Below are positions 24,170-32,782 of a DNA stretch of 64,000 bases, one piece after another (positions within the stretch are counted from its first letter, which is position 1; every line of letters begins with the position of its first letter). The translations under genes were made by a program, and so were the position numbers. Source of the DNA: Streptomyces sp. H39-S7 (GTDB lineage Bacteria; Actinomycetota; Actinomycetes; Streptomycetales; Streptomycetaceae); assembly GCF_027158205.1 (NCBI RefSeq), contig NZ_JAPVLU010000034.1, positions 49,137 to 113,136 on the forward strand, in the 5' to 3' direction. The notes beneath the pieces were generated by a model, which saw nothing but the letters and a program-made list of their open reading frames with translations, was not told where the DNA came from and did no database searches.

Positions 24170-26158
24170 TCAGCGCAGCCGAGACGCCGCCGGGAGGCTG
24201 ACGAAGGCCGGGCGCGGGGCGGCCGGCGCCCGCAGGCCCCGGGCCTGCGGGACGACCGCGGTGGCGGAGGTGCGCAGCGCGGCGTAGCCGCCGACGAGCG
24301 GCAGGTTCACCCCCGAGCGGGCCAGGTCGACGGTGATCTTCGGGGTGGTGTCGGCGGGCAGGATCAGCCCGCCGTCGGTACCCGCGACGATGACGGCGAG
24401 GCGGTGGCCGGCCGGGATCACGTGGTCGGTGGCGGCCAGCTTCAGGGTGATCGTGTACGGCTTGCCGGGCGTCAGCGGCACCCCGTGGTTCAGGGACGCG
24501 TAGTGGCCGAGGTCGGCCCAGGCACGGCTGAACACGGTGTGGTCCACCGCGGTGGTGTCCGCGGCCGTGTCGAGGAAGCAGGCGCTGTCACCGGCCGTGC
24601 TGTCCCCGAAGCAGGAACGGGTGGCCAGGGTCTTGATGCCGGAGCCCGACCCCAGGAAGTCGCGGATGGTCGCCGGGCCGAGGTCGACCAGCACCGCCGA
24701 CAGGTGCGCGCTGGTGGTGGAGGAGGTCGCGGTGACGGTGACCGTGCCGTTGCCGGACAGCCGCAGGTCCTTGGTGAGGACCCCGGTGGTGAAGGACGTC
24801 CTGGCGGGGCTGGCGGCGTCGGGCTGGGCGGCCCAGTCCTCCTCCCACAGGGCCGGGTCGTCGGTGAACGACGCGGTGCTGCCGGGGGCGGCGGGCTTCG
24901 TCCCGAGGGTGCCGACGCCGGGGGTGGTGCCGGCGCGCAGGTTCAGCCGGGTGGTGGCGGTGGCGGCCGGCGGCCAGACGCGGTCGGTGGTCCAGTGGTC
25001 GGGGGTGCGCTCGATGTCGGCCATCGGCTCGCGCTCGATGCCGTTGCGGACGCCCAGCAGGTAGTGGTCGAACCAGCGCTGCAGGGTGGGCACCCACGTG
25101 GTGCGGCGGGTGTCGAACGGGTCGACGTGCCCGGTCTGCGTCAGCCAGACCTTGCGCTCGACGCCGTTGGTGGCGAGGGCGTCCCACCACTGGCCGAAGT
25201 GCTTCGTGCGGACGTTGAGGTCCTGCATGCCGTGGACGGCGAAGACGCTGGCGCGGACGTTGTCCGCGTCCTTGACATAGTCGCGCTCGGTCCAGAACGG
25301 GGTCCAGTCACCGGTACGCGGGGAGCCGGCGATGATCTTCTGCTGCTGGGCGGCGCAGTGTGCCTGGGCGTCCGGGCTCTCGACGGCGTCCGAGAGCCAC
25401 TCGGGGCCGTCCTGGAGCGGGGCGCCCTGGTGGAAGTAGTAGTCGTACCAGGAGCTGATCGCGCTGATCGGCACGATCGTCTTCAAGCCCCGCACGCCGG
25501 TGGCGGCGACCCCGTTGGCGATGGTGCCGTCCCAGCTCTTGCCGATCATGCCGACGGCGCCGGTGGTCCAGCTCGCCTTGACCGACTGGCCCCCGGCGCG
25601 GGCGCTGTACCCCTTGGCGCGGCCGTTCAGCCAGTCCACGACCGCCTTGGCGGACTGGATGTCGGAGCGGCCGCCGACGTCGACGCAGCCGTCGGAGCGG
25701 TTGGTGCCCGCCAGGTCGACCAGGACGGCGGCGTAGCCGCGCGGGACGAAGTAGTTGTCGTAGAAGAGCGGCGCCTGGACGATGTCGCCCTTGGCGTCGT
25801 ACGTCTTCAACTGGCCCTCGTTGCCGCGTCCGCAGCAGGAGTAATAGGGACTGGCATCCATGATCACCGGGATCTTCCGGCCGGCCTTGGCGGGTTCGCT
25901 GGGCCGCACGATGTCGACCGCGACGCGGTCGGCCCTACCGTCCTCGTCACCGTCGAGTCCGGTGTCCACCCATACCGATTCGCGGATGGCGTCGGCGTAG
26001 GAGTAGTCAGGTTGGCTCAGTCCTTGCCGTACGGTCCCCGCGTCCCGGCCGTCCGCGTGCGCGGCGGTGGGTGCGGTGAGTACGGCGGCCAGGGCGGCGA
26101 GTACTGCCACCACGGCGGATATCCATTGGGTGCGGGTTCCCCGCGCATGTATGAGCAC
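24170..26158 (-). CDS. Secreted Xaa-Pro dipeptidyl-peptidase (S15/CocE family)
   Basis: 662-aa secreted serine peptidase. A signal peptide (VVAVLAALAAVLTAPTAAHADG, cleavage near residue 36) precedes the S15 catalytic domain: Ser208 in MIGKSWDGT, an Asp in FAVHGMQDLNV and His in TQTGHVDPF. A C-terminal jelly-roll domain of the CocE/NonD type follows (residues about 440-620). It releases X-Pro dipeptides from peptides or cleaves esters. Start is GTG 26158. Expected extracellular location fits Streptomyces protein degradation. Confidence 0.92.
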   Translation of the reverse strand: MLIHARGTRTQWISAVVAVLAALAAVLTAPTAAHADGRDAGTVRQGLSQPDYSYADAIRESVWVDTGLDGDEDGRADRVAVDIVRPSEPAKAGRKIPVIMDASPYYSCCGRGNEGQLKTYDAKGDIVQAPLFYDNYFVPRGYAAVLVDLAGTNRSDGCVDVGGRSDIQSAKAVVDWLNGRAKGYSARAGGQSVKASWTTGAVGMIGKSWDGTIANGVAATGVRGLKTIVPISAISSWYDYYFHQGAPLQDGPEWLSDAVESPDAQAHCAAQQQKIIAGSPRTGDWTPFWTERDYVKDADNVRASVFAVHGMQDLNVRTKHFGQWWDALATNGVERKVWLTQTGHVDPFDTRRTTWVPTLQRWFDHYLLGVRNGIEREPMADIERTPDHWTTDRVWPPAATATTRLNLRAGTTPGVGTLGTKPAAPGSTASFTDDPALWEEDWAAQPDAASPARTSFTTGVLTKDLRLSGNGTVTVTATSSTTSAHLSAVLVDLGPATIRDFLGSGSGIKTLATRSCFGDSTAGDSACFLDTAADTTAVDHTVFSRAWADLGHYASLNHGVPLTPGKPYTITLKLAATDHVIPAGHRLAVIVAGTDGGLILPADTTPKITVDLARSGVNLPLVGGYAALRTSATAVVPQARGLRAPAAPRPAFVSLPAASRLR

Positions 26159-26290
26159 GGGCGGACCGTAGCGGTTGCACCCGCCCTGGCAGAAGGGGGA
26201 TACGAGACAACTTCTGGTTCAGCCGGGGTGGTTGTGCCCTGCCCGGTACCAGGAGGCCATCACGGTTCCCGGCCCCGGCGGGAGCCCACT

Positions 26291-26320
26291 CCACGGCCGG
26301 CGCGCCCGCGCCGGCCGTGG
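26291..26320 (-). terminator. Stem-loop terminator after tex
   Basis: Perfect 14-bp inverted repeat (26291-26304 and 26307-26320) starting 13 bp past the tex stop codon. Confidence 0.75.
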
Positions 26321-26333
26321 AAGTGACGATATG

Positions 26334-28754
26334 TCAGCGGCCGCTCTTGCCCTGGTCCAGGCCCGCGCGGCGCAGCGCGTCGGCCATGGCGCCGCCGGGA
26401 GCCGGGGCCGCGGAGGCGCCGCGGCGGTCGTCGCGGGCGCCCTTCCGGCCGCCCTGGCCGCTACCAGCCTGACCGCCCCGGGCCTGGCGGGGCGGCCCGC
26501 CGCGGCGGTCACCGCCACCGCCGCCGGCCGGACGCTGGTCGTCACGGGGGCCGCGCGGGGTGGCCTCGTCCTCCAGCCGCAGCGTCAGCGAGATGCGCTT
26601 GCGCGGGATGTCGACCTCGAGGACCTTCACCCGCACGATGTCACCGGGCTTGACGACCTCGCGCGGGTCCGAGACGAACTTCTGCGACATCGCCGAGACG
26701 TGCACCAGGCCGTCCTGGTGGACGCCGACGTCGACGAAGGCACCGAAGGCCGCGACGTTGGTGACCACGCCCTCCAGCAGCATGCCGGGCCGCAGGTCCT
26801 TCATCTCCTCGACGCCGTCCTTGAAAGTGGCGGTCTTGAAGGCGGGACGCGGGTCGCGGCCGGGCTTCTCCAGCTCGGCGAGGATGTCGGTGACGGTCGG
26901 CAGCCCGAAGGAGTCGTCGACGAAGTCCTGCGGCTTCAGAGCCCGCAGCACGGTGCCGTTGCCGATCAGCGACGGGATGTCGGTCCTGGCGGTGGAGCTG
27001 ATCCGCCGCACCACCGGGTACGCCTCGGGGTGCACGCTGGAGGAGTCCAGCGGGTCGTCGCCACCGGGGATGCGCAGGAACCCCGCGCACTGCTCGTATG
27101 CCTTCGGACCGAGCCGCGCGACGTCCTTGAGGGCCTTGCGGGACCGGAAGGGCCCGTTGGCGTCGCGGTGGGCGACGATGTTGCCCGCCAGTCCTTCGGT
27201 GATGCCCGAGACCCGGCGCAGCAGCGGCGCGGAGGCCGTGTTGACGTCGACGCCGACGCCGTTGACGCAGTCCTCGACGACCGCGTCCAGCGAGCGCGAC
27301 AGCTTCAGCTCGGACAGGTCGTGCTGGTACTGGCCGACGCCGATGGACTTGGGGTCGATCTTGACGAGTTCGGCCAGCGGGTCTTGCAGGCGGCGGGCGA
27401 TGGAGACGGCGCCGCGGATGGAGACGTCAAGGTCCGGCAGCTCGGCGGAGGCGTACGCGGAGGCGGAGTAGACCGACGCGCCGGCCTCGGAGACCACGGC
27501 CTTGGTCAGTTCCAGGTCCGGGTGCAGGCGGATCAGATCGGCGGCGAGCTTGTCGGTCTCGCGGGACGCCGTGCCGTTGCCGATCGCGATCAGGTCCACG
27601 GAGTGCTCGCGGGCGAGTTTGGCGAGGGTGGCGATCGACTCGTCCCACTTGTTGCGCGGCACGTGCGGGTAGATCGTCTCGAAGGCGGTGACCTTGCCGG
27701 TGGCGTCGACGACGGCGACCTTCACCCCGGTACGGAAGCCGGGGTCGAGGCCCATGGTGGCCCGGGTGCCGGCCGGTGCGGCGAGCAGCAGGTCGCGCAG
27801 GTTGGAGGCGAAGACCCGGACCGCCTCGTCCTCGGCGCCCTGGCGCAGCTGTCCGCGCAGGTCGATGCCGAGCCGGACCAGGAAGCGGGTGCGCCAGGCC
27901 CAGCGGACCGTGTCCGCCAGCCAGCGGTCGCCGGGCCGGCCCCGGTCGGCGATGCCGAAGTGGTGCGAGATGCTGCGCTCGTAGCTGCTGGGGCCCTCAC
28001 TCGGCTCCTCGGGCTCCAGGGTGAGGTCGAGGACGTCCTCCTTCTCACCGCGCAGCATGGCCAGCACCCGGTGCGAGGGGAGCTTGGCGAACGGCTCGGT
28101 GAAGTCGAAGTAGTCGGAGAACTTGGCTCCGGCCTCCTCCCGCCCCTCGCGCACCTTCGCCACCAGGCGGCCCCTGGACCACATCCGGGTGCGCAATTCG
28201 CCGACCAGGTCGGCGTCCTCGGAGAATCGTTCGGTGAGGATGGCGCGGGCGCCCTCCAGCGCGGCTGCCGCGTCCTCGACGCCCTTGTCCGGGTCGGTGT
28301 AACCGGCGGCCACCGCTTGCGGGTCGAGCCCGGGGTCGGCCAGCAGCGCGTCCGCCAGCGGCTCCAGGCCGGCCTCGCGGGCGATCTGCGCCTTGGTGCG
28401 CCGCTTGGTCTTGAAGGGCAGGTAGATGTCCTCCAGCCGCGCCTTGGAGTCGGCGGCGAGGATCTGCGCCTTCAGCGCGTCGTCCAGCTTGCCCTGCGAC
28501 TCGACGGATTCCAGGATCGCGGCCCGCCGCTCGTCCAGCTCCCGCAGGTAGCGCAGCCGCTCCTCCAGGGTGCGCAGTTGCGCGTCGTCGAGCGTACCGG
28601 TGGCTTCCTTGCGGTACCGGGCGATGAACGGCACGGTGGCGCCGCCGTCGAGCAGGTCGACGGCGGCCTGCACCTGTGCCTGCCGTACCCCGAGTTCCTC
28701 GGCGATCCTGCGCTCCACCGACGGCCCGACCGACCCTGCAACAGACATCGTCAC
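26334..28754 (-). CDS. tex: Tex family RNA-binding protein
   Basis: 806-aa Tex/YhgF protein. The N-terminal Tex helical domain (VPFIARYRKEATGTLDD), the YqgF-like RNase H fold (MGLDPGFRTGVKVAVVD), the helix-hairpin-helix region (NTASAPLLRRVSGITEGLA) and an S1 domain (LEGVVTNVAAFGAFVDVGVHQDGLVHVS) are in canonical order. A Gly/Arg-rich tail of about 70 residues follows. Tex binds nucleic acid and affects transcription; its S1 domain contacts RNA. The start is GTG 28754 or ATG 28748; neither has a strong ribosome site. Confidence 0.95.
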   Translation of the reverse strand: MTMSVAGSVGPSVERRIAEELGVRQAQVQAAVDLLDGGATVPFIARYRKEATGTLDDAQLRTLEERLRYLRELDERRAAILESVESQGKLDDALKAQILAADSKARLEDIYLPFKTKRRTKAQIAREAGLEPLADALLADPGLDPQAVAAGYTDPDKGVEDAAAALEGARAILTERFSEDADLVGELRTRMWSRGRLVAKVREGREEAGAKFSDYFDFTEPFAKLPSHRVLAMLRGEKEDVLDLTLEPEEPSEGPSSYERSISHHFGIADRGRPGDRWLADTVRWAWRTRFLVRLGIDLRGQLRQGAEDEAVRVFASNLRDLLLAAPAGTRATMGLDPGFRTGVKVAVVDATGKVTAFETIYPHVPRNKWDESIATLAKLAREHSVDLIAIGNGTASRETDKLAADLIRLHPDLELTKAVVSEAGASVYSASAYASAELPDLDVSIRGAVSIARRLQDPLAELVKIDPKSIGVGQYQHDLSELKLSRSLDAVVEDCVNGVGVDVNTASAPLLRRVSGITEGLAGNIVAHRDANGPFRSRKALKDVARLGPKAYEQCAGFLRIPGGDDPLDSSSVHPEAYPVVRRISSTARTDIPSLIGNGTVLRALKPQDFVDDSFGLPTVTDILAELEKPGRDPRPAFKTATFKDGVEEMKDLRPGMLLEGVVTNVAAFGAFVDVGVHQDGLVHVSAMSQKFVSDPREVVKPGDIVRVKVLEVDIPRKRISLTLRLEDEATPRGPRDDQRPAGGGGGDRRGGPPRQARGGQAGSGQGGRKGARDDRRGASAAPAPGGAMADALRRAGLDQGKSGR

Positions 28755-28793
28755 GATGCTGAACCTGCTCTCTCCGCTGGACTTCTGCGTGCA

Positions 28794-29636
28794 TTATGCC
28801 CGCGCGGCCGGGTCTTCCGCGTGCGCTCGGAGTGTGGTGAAGGGCTCGGGGAAGTGCGCGGTGGCCAAGGTGCCGCGGGCGGCGCGCACTTCGTCCAGCA
28901 GCCGGGCGCGGGTCGCGGTCGCCGCCGCCGGGTCGTCGTCGTAGAGGTAGGCGGCGGTCGGATCGGTGAGCTGCACGGGGTGGTGCAGCACGTCGCCGGA
29001 CAGGACCAGGGCGCCGTCGCCCACAGTCACGCACTGGTGGCCCGGGGTGTGGCCGGGGGCCGGGACCGCCCGGATCCCGGGTGCGAGGAGGCGGCCGCCG
29101 TCGATGACGTCCAGCCGCCCCGCCGCGCGCAGCGGCGCAACGACGCGGCTGTGCACGGGGGCGGCGCCCTTGGCCGCCTGCGCGTCCAGCTGCTCCAGCT
29201 CGGCCCGCTGGACGACGTAGCGGGCGGCCGGGAAGGCGGGGGTGACGCCGTCCGGGGCGAGGCTGCCGCTGACGTGGTCGCTGTGCAGATGGGTCAGGAC
29301 GACGGTGTCCACGTCCTCGGGCGCGGCGCCGGCGGCCGCCAGCTCCTCCAGCAGCCGTCCCGGCACCGGGGCCCAGGCCGCCGCCGGGGAGTCGCTGCCG
29401 CCGAGGCCGGTGTCGACCAGGACGGTGCGGCCGCCGGGTCCGAGCAGCAGGTAGCAGTGGAAGTGCAGCAGCCACGCTCCCGCCGGGTCCGGGGCGCCGG
29501 GCCGCGACCACACCGGGTGGCCGGGGCCGCCGAACAGCTCCCCCAGCGGGCGGGCCAGCGCCGGGCCCATCGGGCCGATCGCGTCGCACAGCGGGACGAC
29601 CTCGACGCCGGCGAAGGTGCGGGACGGGTGCGGCAT
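28794..29636 (-). CDS. MBL-fold metallo-hydrolase
   Basis: 280-aa metallo-beta-lactamase fold protein with zinc motif VVLTHLHSDHVSG, a second His in PAPGHTPGHQCV, Asp in LVLSGDVLHHP and a terminal His in TLATAHFPEP. It resembles quorum-quenching lactonase-like or general MBL hydrolases; the substrate cannot be named. It is separated by 3 bp from the upstream GNAT gene and both are probably co-transcribed. Confidence 0.88.
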   Translation of the reverse strand: MPHPSRTFAGVEVVPLCDAIGPMGPALARPLGELFGGPGHPVWSRPGAPDPAGAWLLHFHCYLLLGPGGRTVLVDTGLGGSDSPAAAWAPVPGRLLEELAAAGAAPEDVDTVVLTHLHSDHVSGSLAPDGVTPAFPAARYVVQRAELEQLDAQAAKGAAPVHSRVVAPLRAAGRLDVIDGGRLLAPGIRAVPAPGHTPGHQCVTVGDGALVLSGDVLHHPVQLTDPTAAYLYDDDPAAATATRARLLDEVRAARGTLATAHFPEPFTTLRAHAEDPAARA

Positions 29637-29639
29637 CGT

Positions 29640-30155
29640 TCAGACCAGCTTCTTCTCGAACCAGTGGTCGGCGTACTGGCTGTCGTTGTAGGCGGGGATC
29701 TCGCGGTATCCGTGCTTGGCGTACAGCGCGCGGGCCTCCACCAGGTCCTTGCGCGTGTCCAGCCGCAGCGCGGAAGCGTCCAGGACTTCGCGGGCGGCGC
29801 GTTCCCCCGCGGCGATCAGCCGGCCCGCGACACCCTGGCCCCTGGCGTCGGCGCGCACGAACATCCGGGTCAGTTCCGCGGTGTCACGGTCCAGCGCCCG
29901 CACGCCCAGGCAGCCCACCGGCGCACCGTCACGGCGTGCGACGAGGAAGTGACCGGTGGGCGCGACGAGGTCGTCGCTGGGCTCTTCCAGCAGGACCTGG
30001 TCCACCTCGGACGCGGTCGCCGGCCGGGCGTAGTACCGGGCGACCAGCTCCGTGTAGTACTCCCGCAGCAGCGCGTAGGCCTCGGGATGGCCCGGTGCCA
30101 GGGCAACGGTCTCCCAACGGGCGGTGTGGTCGGCGTTTACGTTCACGCGGCCCAT
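29640..30155 (-). CDS. GNAT family N-acetyltransferase
   Basis: 171-aa acetyltransferase with the acetyl-CoA binding motif VRADARGQGVAGRLIA (R-G-Q-G-V-A) and a C-terminal strand region YAKHGYREIPAYNDSQYADHWFEKKL. Role unknown. Start ATG 30155. It is divergent from the fatty acid desaturase; the intergenic region has unusual stacked hairpins. Confidence 0.88.
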   Translation of the reverse strand: MGRVNVNADHTARWETVALAPGHPEAYALLREYYTELVARYYARPATASEVDQVLLEEPSDDLVAPTGHFLVARRDGAPVGCLGVRALDRDTAELTRMFVRADARGQGVAGRLIAAGERAAREVLDASALRLDTRKDLVEARALYAKHGYREIPAYNDSQYADHWFEKKLV

Positions 30156-30171
30156 ACTTGCAGGACCGTGC

Positions 30172-30222
30172 GGGGGTTAGCCCCCGAATATCCGGGGGCT
30201 TGGCACCCCAGCGGTTGGGGTG
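30172..30222. repeat. Stacked, mutually exclusive stem-loops between divergent genes
   Basis: GGGGG (30172-30176) can pair with CCCCC (30181-30185), or GCCCCCG (30180-30186) can pair with CGGGGGC (30193-30199). A further independent hairpin CACCCCA / TGGGGTG lies at 30204-30222. This sits in the divergent promoter region of the GNAT and desaturase genes. Confidence 0.6.
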
Positions 30223-30300
30223 ATGCCGCCATGGCTGCTCCAGGCCGCTGATCCGTAGGTTCGAAGGACGGATTCCGCACGCCAGTACCGAGGAGCACCC

Positions 30301-31368
30301 ATGCCCCCCGTCAGCACTCTCCAAGCCCCCGAGACGGACGCCCCCGAGGGCGCCGACTGTCCGGCGGGCAGCGATTTCGCCCCTCTGCTGCGGGAAGTCA
30401 AGGAGCACGGACTCTTCAAGCGCCGTCCCGGCTACTACGCCGCCGCGATCACTCTGAACCTGGCCGCGCTGGGCGCCGTCTGGAGTGGGGTGCTGATGCT
30501 CGGCGGCTCCTGGCTGGTGCTGCTGCTCGCTCTGCCGGCCGCGGTCTTCGGCGCCCGGACGGCCTTCTTCGGTCATGACGCCGGACACCAGCAGATCGCC
30601 CGCAGCCGGGACCGCAACCGGCTCATCGGCCTGGTGCACGCGGATCTGCTGCTCGGGATGAGCTACGGCTGGTGGAACGACAAGCACAACCGCCACCACG
30701 CCAACCCCAACCACATAGAGAAGGACCCGGACGTCGAGGTGGGCGCCCTGGTCTGGACGCGGGCCCAGGCCGTCGAGCGGCAGGGCTTCGCCCGGTTCCT
30801 CACCCGGCACCAGGCGCGGCTGTTCTTCCCGATGCTGCTGCTGGAGGGCATCGCCCTGAAGGTGTCCAGCTTCCAGAGCCTGAAGAGCCGTCCCGCCCGT
30901 GAGCGCGGCGTCGAGGGCGCCCTGCTCACCGCCCATCTCGTCGGCTACGTCTCCCTGTTGCTGATCGCGATGCCCGTCGGTCAGGCCATCGCCTTCGCGC
31001 TGCTGCACCACGCGCTGTTCGGCCTGCACCTGGGTTCCGCCTTCGCCCCGAACCACAAGGGCATGGAGATGCCGGAGCCGGGATCGCGCTGGGGCCACCT
31101 GCGCCGCCAGGTCCTCACCTCCCGCAACGTACGCGGCGGGCTGGTCACCGACTGGTTCCTCGGCGGGCTCAACTACCAGATAGAGCACCACCTGTTCCCG
31201 AACCTGCCCCGCCCGCACCTGCGCCTGACGCAGCCGCTGGTGCGCGAGCACTGCGCCCGGCTGGGCGTCCGCTACACCGAGACCGGGCTGCTCGACTCGT
31301 ACGCGCAGGCGCTGAGCCACATGCACGCGGTCGGCGCCCCGCTGCGCGACGCGGCTCCCGTCTCCTAG
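30301..31368 (+). CDS. Membrane fatty acid desaturase
   Basis: 355-aa integral membrane di-iron desaturase. The three His boxes are FFGHDAGHQQ, WWNDKHNRHHANP and QIEHHLFPNL; the last is the Q-x-x-H-H type of front-end/linoleoyl-like desaturases. About four TM helices are seen. It introduces a double bond in acyl chains and needs an electron donor, which is not adjacent. Start ATG 30301 with a GAGGAG-type ribosome site. Its stop is 3 bp from the convergent aminopeptidase gene. Confidence 0.94.
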   Translation: MPPVSTLQAPETDAPEGADCPAGSDFAPLLREVKEHGLFKRRPGYYAAAITLNLAALGAVWSGVLMLGGSWLVLLLALPAAVFGARTAFFGHDAGHQQIARSRDRNRLIGLVHADLLLGMSYGWWNDKHNRHHANPNHIEKDPDVEVGALVWTRAQAVERQGFARFLTRHQARLFFPMLLLEGIALKVSSFQSLKSRPARERGVEGALLTAHLVGYVSLLLIAMPVGQAIAFALLHHALFGLHLGSAFAPNHKGMEMPEPGSRWGHLRRQVLTSRNVRGGLVTDWFLGGLNYQIEHHLFPNLPRPHLRLTQPLVREHCARLGVRYTETGLLDSYAQALSHMHAVGAPLRDAAPVS

Positions 31369-31371
31369 CCT

Positions 31372-32778
31372 CTACGGGGCCGGCGGGCGGCCGTCGCCGT
31401 ACAGCCAGACGGCGAACAGGCCGCTGAGGTCCACGCCCGACCGCTGCTCGCACCAGGCCGTGAACCGGGCGGAGTCGACGCTCCCGCCCCGGTGTTCGGC
31501 GGCCCAGCCGCGCAGCAGGGCGAAGAACCGCGCGTCCCCCACCGCCTGCCGCACCTTGTGCAGGACCATCGCACCGCGCCCGTAGACCGGGGCCTCGGAG
31601 ACGTTCTGCGGCGTGCCGGGGTCGGCCGGCGGGAACGCCCAGGAGGCGTCGTCCTGGAAGGTGGCGTCGAAGTGCTTCTGGGCGCTGTCGCCGCCGTGCT
31701 GTTCGTCCCACAGCCACTCCGCGTAGGTGGCGAACCCCTCGTTGAGCCACATGTCCTGCCAGGTGCGGGGCGTGACGGAGTCGCCGAACCACTGGTGCGC
31801 CAGCTCGTGCACCAGGGTCGGTCCGTCCAGGGTGGTGCCCTTCCGGTCGACGGGGAACACCGGTTTCGTCTGGGTCTCCAGCGCGTAGCCGACGGTGTCG
31901 TCGTCGACGCGGTCCACGATGGCGCCGGTGGACGAGAAGGGGTACGGACCGAAGAGCCCGCTCTCCCACTCCAGGATTCGCGGGAGGTCGCGCAGCTCAC
32001 CGGCGTCGGCCGCCTCGCGGGCGTCGACGGCGACGTAGACCGGCAGTCCCGAGGGGGTGGTCGACCGGGTCACCCGGAACTTCCCGATGGCGACGGTCGC
32101 CAGGTAGCTCGCCATGGGTTCGGCGCTGTGCCATTGGAAAGTGGATCTGCCGCCCGCGGTGCGGGTGCCGGTCAGCTCCCCGTTGGAGACCGCGGTCAGG
32201 CCTTCGGGCACGGTCACCGCGATGTCGTAGGCGGCCTTGTCGGAGGGGTGGTTGTTGCCGGGGAACCAGGTCATCGAACCGACCGGTTCGCCCAGGGCGA
32301 CGGCGCCGTCGTCCGTGCGGATCCACCCCTCGTGCGAGCCGTCGGCGTCCTCGATGGTCCCCGGGACCCCGGAGTACTCGACGACGGTGGTGAACACCGC
32401 ACCGGCGGTGACCGCCCGGGCGGGCCGCACGGTCAGTTCGGTCCCGGCACGGGAGCTCGCCGCCCCGGCCCCGTCGACGGTGACCCGGCCGACCTTCAGG
32501 CCCGACAGGTCGAGATTGAAGGCCGGCAGTGCCCGCGCGGCGCGCGCGGTGACCCGCGCGGTGCCGCGCAGCAGCCGGGTCGCCGGGTCGTACGCCAGGT
32601 CGAGCCCGTAGTGCGAGACGTCGTACCCGCCGTTGCCCGCCAGCGGGAAGAGCGGGTCGCCGACCCCCGAGGTGCTGTCCGCGACCGGTGGCGGTGGTGG
32701 CCCGGAGGGGCTGCCGGTGGCGCACCCGGTCAGGAGGAGCAGCCCGCACAGCGTCGTGCGGAGGAGTCGGTGGTGCAC
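31372..32778 (-). CDS. M1 family metallopeptidase, lipoprotein
   Basis: 468-aa zinc aminopeptidase. The N-terminus has a lipoprotein signal (LCGLLLLTGCATG), so the enzyme should be anchored outside the membrane. The zinc site is HELAHQWFGDS with the second Glu in WLNEGFATYAEW, and the substrate-binding motif region (GSMTWFPGNN in place of GAMEN) is upstream. It is shorter than full-length PepN because the C-terminal helical domain is absent, as in small secreted M1 enzymes of Streptomyces. Start GTG 32778, 5 bp after the acyl-CoA synthetase gene. Confidence 0.93.
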   Translation of the reverse strand: MHHRLLRTTLCGLLLLTGCATGSPSGPPPPPVADSTSGVGDPLFPLAGNGGYDVSHYGLDLAYDPATRLLRGTARVTARAARALPAFNLDLSGLKVGRVTVDGAGAASSRAGTELTVRPARAVTAGAVFTTVVEYSGVPGTIEDADGSHEGWIRTDDGAVALGEPVGSMTWFPGNNHPSDKAAYDIAVTVPEGLTAVSNGELTGTRTAGGRSTFQWHSAEPMASYLATVAIGKFRVTRSTTPSGLPVYVAVDAREAADAGELRDLPRILEWESGLFGPYPFSSTGAIVDRVDDDTVGYALETQTKPVFPVDRKGTTLDGPTLVHELAHQWFGDSVTPRTWQDMWLNEGFATYAEWLWDEQHGGDSAQKHFDATFQDDASWAFPPADPGTPQNVSEAPVYGRGAMVLHKVRQAVGDARFFALLRGWAAEHRGGSVDSARFTAWCEQRSGVDLSGLFAVWLYGDGRPPAP

Positions 32779-32782
32779 GGGC

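Noticed and set aside
26175..30251. Very long plus-strand open frame across the tex region
   Set aside because: It is antisense to tex, the MBL gene and the GNAT gene; long frames of this kind arise from G/C third-position bias.
29929..31326. Long open frame antisense to the desaturase gene
   Set aside because: It opposes clear His-box desaturase and GNAT genes, lacks family motifs and has the composition expected of a GC-rich antisense frame.
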